The position numbers and the translations under genes are program-made. Source: Microcyclosporella mali (taxonomy: Eukaryota > Ascomycota > Dothideomycetes > Mycosphaerellales > Mycosphaerellaceae). Taken from it: 64,000 nt of DNA. A model generated the notes under the pieces. The model saw only the letters and a program-made list of their open reading frames with translations. It had not been told where the DNA came from and did no database searches. Positions 1 through 9,394 of the stretch are shown here, in pieces (within the stretch, counting starts at the first letter, position 1; every line of letters starts with the position of its first letter). The DNA lies in contig NHNU01000006.1 of NCBI GenBank assembly GCA_002785985.1, positions 971,587 to 1,035,586 of the forward strand. The letters run 5' to 3'.

Positions 1-41
1 TCATTCACTTGATATCGTGCTTTATCCACGCTTTTGTCTCG

Positions 42-1018
42 ATGGCGTCGCTACGCGCGATTCTACCGCGAGCCAGTATGTACTCCAAACCCACAGCTCC
101 ATGACCCACGAGTGTTTGCAGCCACCCAGGAAAACATCCGTCAGCCATACACAGAAATCTTGTTTGAGCCACTTTTCCATGACCGAGACTGACACAGATA
201 GCAGGCTTTCAATTCCACTCCAGACAGCTCCAGCAGCGATGGCTCATTCCGAACATCAGGCATGCCTCTACAACTCCACCTCCCCCCCCAAAGCCCCGCG
301 TACTGGAGAAGCCAGACAAGTTCCGACCACCCTCACATCCAGCCCGCCTAAAGAGCAAGTCGCGTTATACCTATGGTCCGGAATTGACTCAACAACAAAG
401 AACAAGACGATATCCTCACATGATGCCTCCTGAGGGAAGTTTCGCACACTGGTTCCTCACCAACAGGGTAATACACCTCTGGATCAGCTTAGTACGTCCT
501 CTACCTCGACTTCACCTTTTTTTCTTTCCAACGCTCACATTTTCACACAGGGCATCTTGGTTGCGCTCGTAATCGGCAACTGGTTCTTCGATTTCCTTAA
601 CAAAACTCCCTACCTCGACATCCTGCCCCCGAACTCCATGTTCTTCTCCCATCCCTTCCAATTTTTACATCGCTGGTGGGAAGTGTACCAGATGCACGTC
701 GAGTATACCTCTGCGCAGACTGCAGAGCGCCGGAAGCAGAAGATAGACGACATCAGCAAGCGGTCGGAGTATCGTAAGGCGCATGGTCTAGAGCAGGCGG
801 ATACCGGGAAACTGGGTGGGTGGACGGCGCGAGCTGATAGGGAGACCATGGGCCCTGCGAAGAGGGAAGGCAACATTGATCTCTCGCAGTCGCCGATCGC
901 CGCGGATATCGACACAATCGTCCAGCAAGATGATGTCGGACAGGGAGGGCCAGAGACCTTTGTGGACTTCCAAGGAAAGGAACAACCGGTGAAGAAGAAG
1001 TGGTTTGGGATCTGGTAG
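42..1018 (+). CDS. Uncharacterised conserved fungal mitochondrial protein, one membrane segment
   Basis: Three-exon model: 42-75, 205-467 and 551-1018, about 254 residues. The donors are GTATGT at 76 and GTAATA at 468; the acceptors end at 204 and 550. The frame runs unbroken only with this splicing. The N-terminus (MASLRAILPRAS, then R, Q and S rich with no acid) looks like a mitochondrial presequence. A proline-rich stretch follows (KPRVLEKPDKFRPPSHPAR). Around residues 95-115 there is FLTNRGILVALVIGNWFFDF, a likely membrane anchor, then a charged helical segment. The C-terminus is PVKKKWFGIW. I recall the KPRVLEKPDKFRPP and MxPPEG..FLTNR segments as conserved across Pezizomycotina, but I know no function. 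The first exon is only 34 bases and rests on splice logic alone. The gene is convergent with DNA ligase I, 76 bases away. Confidence 0.75.
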
Positions 1019-1094
1019 AAGTATTTATGTCACGAGCCTGCAGTGTGCATATAAAGCGATCATCAAGCCATGTACATATCATCCCTCTTGCCTC

Positions 1095-3929
1095 TCAATA
1101 CTCAAAGTCATCATCGACGGACGGACCCTTGTTCTTCCCTACAGACTCCTGCTTGCGGTACATCTCCGCCACTTGTTTGCTGCTGGTTGCCTCCTCTGGT
1201 TTCTTATCATCGCGCACTCGAATGAACCGTGGAAATCGCAGACTGACGCCCTTGTGCACACCATCGCCTCCGAACTCCGACGAAGCAGCTCGGTACCGCG
1301 GACTGAGCGTGAGATCCGCAGTCTTCACTTCCCATACATACTTTGGCTCGAACCAGACATCCGGCTGATCGTTCTTCCCCTGAGAATGATCATAGAAAGG
1401 CTTGGCTCGATCAATTGCCAGGGGTGACAGCGTATCGTGAAGCTCCTGGAGAATCGCCTCGGAGAAGCCGGTACCAATATTGCATACGGTTTCGTATTGC
1501 TCCGAGTTGGTGTTGTAGCAGGCGAGGTGGAAAGCTCCGTACCAATTCGTTCGCTTACCTTTGCCGTAGTATGCTCCGAGGACGACAAGATCGAGGGAAT
1601 CACCAGCGCCGGCGAGGTAGTCTTTCTTAACTTTGAGCCAATTCTGCGATCGTCGTGATGGTTCGTAATGGGATTCAATACCATCAAGCATCTTCACCAT
1701 CAGACCTTCACAAGACGCCTTGATGGAGTCATCGAGGAGAGTCTGAATCTCGTCAACCTCTCTCGTGTTGCCATATTGTGCAAATGCGAACTCTCCCTCG
1801 ACAGGCTCAAAGGCACTGTACATGGCGTCTCGGCGCTCTCTGAAAGGCTTATTGACCAGAGCTTCGCCATTGAGATACAAGATATCGAAAGCGAAGACGC
1901 AGACTTTGACTTTGATATCTTCGGCCTTCACGTCTTTCTTCTTGCGGGTCATGAGCTGCTGGAATGGAAGAACGTGCTTCTTCTCAACATCCCAGGCAAC
2001 AGTCTCACAATCGAGCACGAAGCTCTTCGTGCCCGCCTTGACCCAGGTCGGCAGCTTCTGGAGGATGTCGGGATACTTTTTGCTGAGGTCTTCACTATTT
2101 CGGGAGAAGATATTCGAGATGCCTAGATCGCTTTTGCCAGCGGCAGGTGCTACAGTCGTAGCAAAGTCTTGTTCGGAGTCGTGGGCGACGAAGTGGATCT
2201 GAGCACGTTCACCATCATATTTGTACTCGCAGGTGAAGTCTTTTCCCTCGAAACGGTCGAGCACCTCGCCAATGGATTTGGTCGGCTTGGCAAGCATGGG
2301 CTTGAGAGGCACGCCGGGTCTCAGCTTCAGAGAATCGCGCAATTTCCAAATGCCGTGCTCCAGCAGTGCTGGAATGACGACTTCGTAGGCTGGCAGCTCA
2401 TTGTACACTGCCTTGAACGTCTCTTCGCCCTTCTTCATCTCTTCTTCGCTGGGTACTTTCTTGCCATCCTGGGCCACAGCATGGGCAACCATGGCGTGAG
2501 AGACTGCTACTTGCAAGTTCTTGTCCGCAAGACCAAGCCGCATCTTGCCTTCGAGTGCACGAATGATGAACTTTGACTCGCTCGGTCCACCCTTGTCTTT
2601 GTTGATGTCAACTGATTGACCTTTTGCCATATTGACATCTGCTGAAGACAGTAGTTTCTTGATGCCATCGACTTTGCGGCCTTGAGAGCCCTGACCTTCA
2701 ACGGTAGCGATCTTCATCAAGCCCTCGTGGACGCCGCGAATTGTGAGTGGCTTGGGCTTGAACATTGTCGGCTGATTTGATCGACTCTTGGCTGCAACCA
2801 GACCCAAGTCACCAATCTTCTGCTGGTCTTCTTTGATGATCTTCAGACTACGACCTGTCGTCTCGCCAATGGCCTTCATAATGAGAGATTCGCCGATCCC
2901 AAGTTCAACACCAGCATAGTCTGCAGCCAATTTGCCAACCATTAATAGTACGGTTGGCAAGAGATCCTCTGGTGTTAGGCGGAGAACTTGACGTAAGAAA
3001 AGCGAACAATGTGCCAGGATCTCCAGGCGCTTCGTTGTCAACTCAATTTTGGAGAAGGTGGTGCAAAGCGCGGCATATGGCACAGGGTCGCCAGCCTTCC
3101 AATCTGGATATGGATCCTTACCGCTTGCTTTCAAAGTTGTCTGGACCTTAGCTCGTACTTTTGCAGCAACTTCTGGTTTCTCGTCTTCCTCGTCCGAGTC
3201 TTCGGGTTCTTCTTCGGACTCTTTGCCGTCGCTCTGATCAGCATCGTCCATTTCCATGAGAGGTGCCGCTTTCTTTCGCGCGCCACCGTTCGATCTTTCG
3301 ACAGGCGCCTCATCGTCATTGTCGTCATCCTCTACTTTGTAGGTCGCTGACTTCTTCGCTCGCTTGCTTTCCGATTTTGACGGACTTGCCAGGCCCTCCT
3401 TTTTGACAGGCTCATGGTCCTCTTCCTCTTCCTCTTCCTCTTCCTCTTCCGGCTCCTTCTTAAGCTTGCGTGCCGGAACCTTTTTCGCCATGCCCTTCTT
3501 CGCAGTACCATTGGTAGTCGGCCTTTGTCGTTGCTTCTTGGTGGGGGGCCCAGCATCATCCTCGTCATCTTCATCTTCCACTTCCGTAGAAGCAGAGCGC
3601 TTTTTGGACGAGCTTGCAGGCTCGTCTTTCACAACAACCTCGTCTTCCATGTCCATGTCGGCTTCATTCTTGACGGACTTCGCATCTTCCATGTCCGCAT
3701 CTTCGCTATCGACATGGCCATTCTGAGTGGGAGCATCCTCCTGCTTTGGTGTAGCTTTCGAGGACATCTTCAGTCTAGTCTGCTGTGGCTGAGCCTTGGG
3801 ACCACCAGGATTGCCAAAGAATTTGCTGACTAGACTTTAGCTATTGTGCGCACTCATGGGATGCAGAAGGCCGCACCCAAGAGTCTGTTGGGACTTGACA
3901 TACCCCAGCGTTGCCTGTTTCGGCGCCAT
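1095..3929 (-). CDS. CDC9: DNA ligase I (ATP-dependent)
   Basis: Two exons on the minus strand: 3929-3904 and 3825-1095, about 918 residues. The enzyme seals nicks in Okazaki-fragment joining and excision repair. Spliced, the N-terminus reads MAPKQATLGKFFG, a PCNA-binding PIP box of the form QxxLxxFF; the 78-base intron falls inside this box (donor GTATGT at 3903, acceptor TCAG ending at 3826). An acidic and lysine-rich disordered tail follows to about residue 240, then the ligase N-terminal domain. The adenylation motif KYDGERAQ has its catalytic lysine at about residue 544, and an OB-fold C-terminal region ends the protein. An in-frame ATG at 4073 would add 48 residues rich in R, S, T and L, a possible mitochondrial leader. 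The family and domain order are certain; the dual start is inference. Confidence 0.95.
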
Positions 3930-4379
3930 GATTGCGAAGTGTCTGTGGTGTGTGGCAGCAGCGAGAGGGCAATGTCTTCGAAGCTGTATTGTGCCCGAGG
4001 GAGCAGGGAGTGAAGAAGTGACGCGGGAAATGTCACGAGTGATGTAGAAGGTCAGGCGACGAGAGCATGTCATATCACTCCCTTGCCAGACTGACGGGAT
4101 GGACGAATAAGTGAGGTGAATGGACGACTGCCTGACGCGTGCCTAACGCGGTGGATGGGCGCGAAAGTGGCACGGCGTCGGCCAGGCTTTCGCCGACGTC
4201 ATCTTGACTTGAAGATGCTCAGTCCAGTACGTATTCTTAGACATTCACCACCAACGATCCAAATCCAGCACTACCATCGAGTCAGCATTTCGGCATCCAT
4301 GCTGTGGAAATCAGCACCATCACCACCACCTCCGACATCCACGACACCTCCTCCCACTACAGAAGCGAACCGTCTCATC
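3930..4379. promoter_or_regulatory. Shared divergent promoter region of CDC9 and the MIX23-like gene
   Basis: This 450-base space separates two divergently transcribed genes and must hold both promoters. The CDC9 side contains an in-frame upstream ATG (minus strand, 4073), so at least the first 145 bases may be translated in a longer ligase isoform. I see no clear TATA box or repeated motif. Confidence 0.5.
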
Positions 4380-5063
4380 ATGTCCCGAACTCCAGATCAA
4401 CCACGCCTAACGCCACAATTCTGCTTCTCCCAGACTCAACTTCGAGGTAAGTAAGAGCAGCCACTATCCACGTCACTCCTCCCAAAACCTCTAAACCTTG
4501 CAAGCTCACGCTCATACAAAAGCCTCTCCTCCCCCACAGACTTCCTCCGCCTCTCTCGCTCAGCCGTAGACGATACGATAGCCCAGAATCTCAATGCGCT
4601 CGTGACACCCGGCTCCAGACCCTTCGATCCCGCCAGCACATCATCACGACAACCACGACCCGGCAGTCAAAGACCCATCGATTCGGCGGCATGCGACCAA
4701 TTCAAGCAGAAAGTGCTCTTCCCGAGCTGGCAGAGTCGCAGTGACGTGCTGGAGTACTGCGCAGCTGTCGCAACAGCACCTGATCCCGATGAATCTCGAG
4801 GCGTGAGAGCGACAGAGAGCGTGGCGGTTGATAGCAGGCTAGTGGATCAGAGATCAGATCCATACACTTCGAGAAATCTGCCAAGAGAGGGGAAAGCAGA
4901 GATGCTTGCCGCTTGGATAATGAATGAAATGTCAGTGGAGAGGATCATTCGGCAGCGGACGTGGAGCGTCGTTGGCGAGAGATGCGAGCATGAAGGCGTG
5001 AGTGCAGAGAAGGCGCTCAACCACTGGCGGAGACAGAATACGGGAACAGATCATGCCCCATAG
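4380..5063 (+). CDS. MIX23 / caffeine-induced death protein 2 (Cid2) family protein
   Basis: Two exons, 4380-4446 and 4540-5063, joined across a 93-base intron (GTAAGT to CCCACAG), giving about 196 residues. The family (human CCDC58/MIX23, S. pombe Cid2) is linked to mitochondrial intermembrane-space biogenesis and protein import. The family pattern is visible: an N-terminal Cys (FCFSQTQLRDFL), the VDDTIAQNLNALV helix, then a pair of cysteines about 21 residues apart flanking an SRSDVL segment. Near the C-terminus is VERIIRQRTWSVVGERCE, matching the human VEEVV..RSWKVFNERC region. The cysteines would suit oxidative folding in the intermembrane space. An upstream in-frame ATG at about 4299 exists, but MSRTPDQ gives the family-like start. 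Confidence 0.85.
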
Positions 5064-5616
5064 TCACGAAAGTAAAAGATCCACGCCGCTTTGCTTGACT
5101 CTGGACATAAATACATTGGTCTCATGCTCCTCTCATATCTACAGTAACAGTGGCTCATCCTAAACCTCAGAGCCCTTTTTGTGTTCCATTCCCATAATCC
5201 TACACACATATAACGTTTCCGCTTCTTCGATCGCTTCTTCTCGCTACCCGGCGTCATCAAATGGATACTTCAAATAATAATGCAACACTCTAACGACGCC
5301 GTTCGTAATGCAATCAGAGCTGAAATCAGACCAGCAGCCGTTCCAGGTCCAGGGGGTATATGGCTGCTGCAAAATCACCAGTGTCCTCCACAATCAAAAC
5401 GCCTTGCCTTTTGTCTTCCCATTCGTGATATGAGAACACACGTGTCAAGAATAGTCATAGTAGGTAGTGTCGAGTCGAAGCGTGTTCATCGTGAAAAGAG
5501 AGGCACTTCGTTGGAGGGTCTCAATAGAATTGAGCAGCCTTACTATCCCCGAAACCGCGTCGCGTGTCTAATGAAAGAGGCAAGTCAGTATTTATGTGGT
5601 CCTGCGGCGGTGCCAA
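5064..5616. other. Convergent intergenic region
   Basis: This space lies between the 3' ends of the MIX23-like gene and RCD1. I find no coding potential, repeat or RNA gene; it should hold the two 3' UTRs and polyadenylation sites. Confidence 0.5.
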
Positions 5617-6992
5617 TCAAATGAACAGACTCTGCTGGTGGTTACCATACGATCCAGTGCCTGTCAAGTTGGGCTCTGCTTGGTCCGATAGAGCCAGTAG
5701 GAGCTGTGCTAGGCAACGCTTTGTCGCTGCATCATCTCGTAAGACTGGTGAGAAGGTGGCGTCGCGAAGTGGTTCGGGTAGACATTGTCGCAAGGCTTCA
5801 CGAGCGCGAGCATTGTCTGACAGTCTGCGGATTGTCAGCATCACTGACATCTCTATCGTGAAGACAGGGACGTACCGCAGAAAACACCTGACCACATGCT
5901 TAAGTAGTCGCACCGTCTGCTGGTCCACCAGTTGCGTCACCATGTTCGATAGGACTGTGCCAACTGCGTAGAATCGTTCATAGGTTTGACAGATGTATTG
6001 TAAGCCCATGTCGTCGAGAAGTATCTTTTGAACGATGAAGATGGCAACGGTCTTGCTCAGCTCCGATCCAGTCTCCATGATACGGAGACAAAGAGGGATG
6101 ATCTCCGTTGTAAGAAGAAAGTTGATGACTTCCGAGCTGTCATTCTTGACCAGTGCTCCGATCACGCCGAGGGATGTCAGGCGCAAATACTCGAAAGGTC
6201 GGCTCTTGGAAGTCGTGTTCAGAAATGGGTATAGGAATAATGGGATGTGGGCTGTGGAGAGAGTGTCAGAGAAGGTGCCCGACACATCGCAAGTCATTCA
6301 ACCTTACCATTCAAGAATAAGCCTCTCGTCTCGCTGTGAGAAGCAACGCACTGCAGTAGTGCCAGTGCGTTACATACTCTGTTGGATGCGGCGGCTGTGA
6401 GTTGTGACGGGTTTAACAGAGGGTAAACCGAGATGATCTCTTGCAAAAGAGACGTCATGACGCCTGCGTGATAATCAGCATCGTATCTCCAAGCACGGCT
6501 CATTCTTGACTCACCGAACGAATGCCACAATATGAGCGCCAGCTCTGGCACCTGTTCCCTCTTCTTGCTGAGCTCGAGTAGAGCTTGCTCACGGGTATCC
6601 GTACTCAAGACTTGCGCGATCCACGACAGCACTCGCCGATTGTCTTCGCTGATGCTGTCTCCAGGTCCGATGATACTTCCGCCTCCGTGATCACCAGGCC
6701 CTCCTGTTCCTCCCAGTGGACCACCACCTGAGTTCATACCGTTGCCCGTACCATTGCCGGCGGCACCCAGTCCACCTGGGTTGCCGCCATTGTGCCCAGC
6801 CGCAGCCATATTGCGCCCATAGTTTTGCTGCTGAGCGACAGCGTTGGCTGCGGCGGCTGCTTGTGTCTGAGCAGCATAGTGATTGTGTGCTGCTTGCGGG
6901 TGGTGCTGCCAGTCAGGTTGGTGATAAGGATTCTGGTGGGAGAAGACGTGTTGCTGCATGGTTGGTGAAGGGCGGCGCGACGGCCCATGCAA
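5617..6992 (-). CDS. CAF40: CCR4-NOT complex subunit Rcd1/CNOT9
   Basis: Four exons on the minus strand: 6992-6515, 6463-6308, 6251-5876 and 5824-5617, about 405 residues. The protein is the armadillo-repeat subunit of the CCR4-NOT deadenylase, which binds RNA-regulatory proteins and links them to mRNA decay. After a Gln/Asn/Gly/Ala-rich N-terminal tail (about 110 residues) the sequence follows human CNOT9 closely: SNRVCNALALLQCVASH, AHIPLFLYPFL, RPFEYLRLTSLGVIGALV, NFLLTTEIIPLCLRIME, KILLDD.GL.YICQTYERF and LSDNARAREALRQCLP. The first and third introns are both 51 bases, in frame and free of stops; the positions follow from gaps against CNOT9. Met12 (6959) is an alternative start. Confidence 0.93.
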
Positions 6993-7398
6993 GCCTCGCT
7001 GGCGCGCCTTGTACTGGAAAGCTATCTTCTGCGGCGGTGGAGCGGGATTGTTGGGTATGGTCCAAAGCGAGAGCAGTGAGTAGGTGGGTGTGGACGTCGA
7101 TGTGCAAGCTGCAAGAGCGGTAACTTGCGCCGAGTCAAGGGACCGTGCGCTAGGTATAAGCTACGAAAAGCCTCGAGAAGTGCCTTTTAGAAGTGTGGTT
7201 CGAAACATCACTAAGCGAGATCATGCGAGTAATATAAATATTAAAGACTTATGACAGTGCTCTTCTGAGGCTCATTTTCCACATGTGTTCACATGAGTAT
7301 CCTTCTTATGTTTGATTTCACATCCATTTATACAATGATACAATGCTATACAGCGCAAAGCTCTATCAGCGAAACAGCACACGCAGAGTGCTTTACAA
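6993..7398. other. RCD1 promoter and FPG 3' region
   Basis: Both flanking genes are on the minus strand, so this space holds the RCD1 promoter and leader plus the glycosylase 3' UTR. A GGTTCGAA at about 7197 resembles a pol III B box, but no A box or cloverleaf accompanies it. Confidence 0.4.
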
Positions 7399-8682
7399 TC
7401 ACTGTCCCTTCGTTCGTACAGACCTTCTAGAGCCCGGAGTGGCAGCCTTTACCTCCTTTTTGGACGTCGCCTTGGCTTTCTTCCCCGTCTGCTTCGTCTC
7501 ATTCTCCTCGGCGGCCTCTTCAATGTCCGCACTGACATCTGTATCCTTTGTTTCTGTCTTCACTTTTTTGCCTCTACCCTTCTCCTTCCGAGGCACAGCA
7601 GCTTCATCCGCATTTGATGATTTGGTTTTCTTGCTGCGATCCTTCTTGGCGGGCATGACTTCCTCCTCCTCCTCCTTTTCATCAACTTCATCCTCGTCTG
7701 CCTTAGCCTTACGCTTACGTCCTTTCACAGGCTTCTGCTCATCGTCTGTCTCTTCAAGCTCAACATCGCCTGCCACGGCTGCAGTCTTCTTCTGTACCGA
7801 CGGAACAATGGCTGAAGTCCTCCCGCCTACGGTAAGATGAACAATTTTCTCTCCATTAGGCAGAACATTCTCCTTCTTCTTGCCCTTGTCCCATCTGTAC
7901 TTCATCAGCCAGTCCTCTGGGAACTTCGTGCTGTCGGCCAATGTCTCGCAAGCCGTCGAGCAAACGTATATAAGCGCATCGTGTAATCTCTTGATCTCTT
8001 TGTCGCCAAAAGTGTTACTGTATTGCTCGGGGTGTATTCTCGCCTGGTATAGCACCTCGTCTGCGACCCAATTCCCCACGCCTGAGATATTTGCTTGGTC
8101 CAACAGTAACGCTTTCACAGGAACTTTCTTCCTCCTCAATAGCGCTGTCAGCCACTCCACCGTGACTTTGTCCTTGTCGATGACCGGATCTGGGCCATTC
8201 TCCTTCAACGGTGTTTGGTCTCTGATCTTACTTGCCTCGCAGTCGACGAGTCGTATCCGCGCAAGCCTCCGAGCATCGATGAACGCGACCTCAATCGGAT
8301 CTCTGTCCTCCCCTCTCACCGTCTCGTTCCCACACTTGAGCAGGAATTTCATGTACTTAGGCGGCCATTCTTCAACCACGGTCTTCTCTTTCGCTTGTCT
8401 GTAGTAGCCCGTCTCTTCCGCATTGAATTTGATCCATCCTGTCATTCCCAGATGCATCACAGCGTGGGGCGGGCTGTCAAACGTGACGTAGAAATATTTC
8501 CCCTGTTGGCCAGCACCAGTGACCTTCTTGCCCTCGACAGCTTTTTGAAACGCAGAAGCCGAGCAACCAACCTTGCCATAGACGATGTCATCTTCGAAGC
8601 CTTGACATGATGATATCGTGCGGTTCACGAGGTGTTTTCGTAGGTAATGCACCATGCGTGCGACTTCACCGATCTCAGGCAT
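7399..8682 (-). CDS. Formamidopyrimidine-DNA glycosylase (Fpg/MutM family)
   Basis: Single exon, 427 residues, started at the Met before Pro because the family uses Pro2 as nucleophile and Glu3 as partner; both are present (MPEIGE). The enzyme would excise oxidised bases such as FapyG and nick the strand in base excision repair. Lys61 (QGKYFYV) matches the family lysine, NWVADEVLYQ at 204-213 is the helix-two-turn-helix, and GGRTS near 286-290 supplies the conserved Arg. There is no four-cysteine zinc finger, so it is the zincless type known in plants and fungi. Residues from about 300 form a Lys/Glu-rich disordered tail, probably nuclear. The frame stays open 62 codons upstream to an ATG at 8868, but use of that start would bury the catalytic proline. 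Confidence 0.93.
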   Translation of the reverse strand: MPEIGEVARMVHYLRKHLVNRTISSCQGFEDDIVYGKVGCSASAFQKAVEGKKVTGAGQQGKYFYVTFDSPPHAVMHLGMTGWIKFNAEETGYYRQAKEKTVVEEWPPKYMKFLLKCGNETVRGEDRDPIEVAFIDARRLARIRLVDCEASKIRDQTPLKENGPDPVIDKDKVTVEWLTALLRRKKVPVKALLLDQANISGVGNWVADEVLYQARIHPEQYSNTFGDKEIKRLHDALIYVCSTACETLADSTKFPEDWLMKYRWDKGKKKENVLPNGEKIVHLTVGGRTSAIVPSVQKKTAAVAGDVELEETDDEQKPVKGRKRKAKADEDEVDEKEEEEEVMPAKKDRSKKTKSSNADEAAVPRKEKGRGKKVKTETKDTDVSADIEEAAEENETKQTGKKAKATSKKEVKAATPGSRRSVRTKGQ

Positions 8683-9394
8683 GATCGAAGAATTGATGAG
8701 GATGTTCGGCGCGAGGTGCACTCGTCGAATCGTGTCTGAATGCGATGTGTGTGAGATGAACAGCGGCGCCGGAGTCCAGGAAGGCACGAAGAAGTCAAAG
8801 GCGACGCGACTTCGCGACAAGGATGACCTCACCACGCGACGTGCATGAGAATTGCAGCAATCTGTCACTGTGCATTGTCCGTTTACCTCCTACCAATTCA
8901 TATTCACAGATCAGAATGTATCGTAACAACGTACACATAATACTTCTCGCATATTCTAAAGATCATAATTGCGGCGAGAGACTTTCCATACCCGTTTAAC
9001 AGTCCCCATAGGAAGCACATCAAGTTTCACATATCCATTCATGACTATGTAAGTGGCACCGCAATGACATGTGGTTTCCACACTCTAGACTCCTGCAAAT
9101 GCTACACAACGCTCAAAATGCTCGCTAGAAAAGCTGTGCAAGTAAGTATTCACACTCGGTTGCAACGTCGCGACTCCAATGACCGCTTCATTTCAGCGCC
9201 TGTGACGCCGTCCTTGCCCAAGACGACAAGTCTCATTCCATAGCGGATCCTTCCATCGCGAAGACTGCTCGACTCGGCGTAGCAGTCAGAGTACAGATGG
9301 CCGTGTCGCCAATCTACAGTATGCATGACGACCGATGCGTGACTTTTGTAGTGTCGGATCCATCCTCCAGCGGTGTCAAGCCTCATCGTCTGGT
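8683..9394. other. Intergenic region upstream of FPG
   Basis: This space holds the FPG promoter and the 3' end of the GT31 gene. A stop-free minus-strand stretch at 9398-9150 encodes 82 residues that match no family I know and begins inside the GT31 stop region, so I leave it out. Nothing else is recognisable. Confidence 0.4.

Noticed and set aside
7190..7210. tRNA-like B box (GGTTCGAA)
   Set aside because: No A box at the right distance and no acceptor stem or cloverleaf can be drawn.
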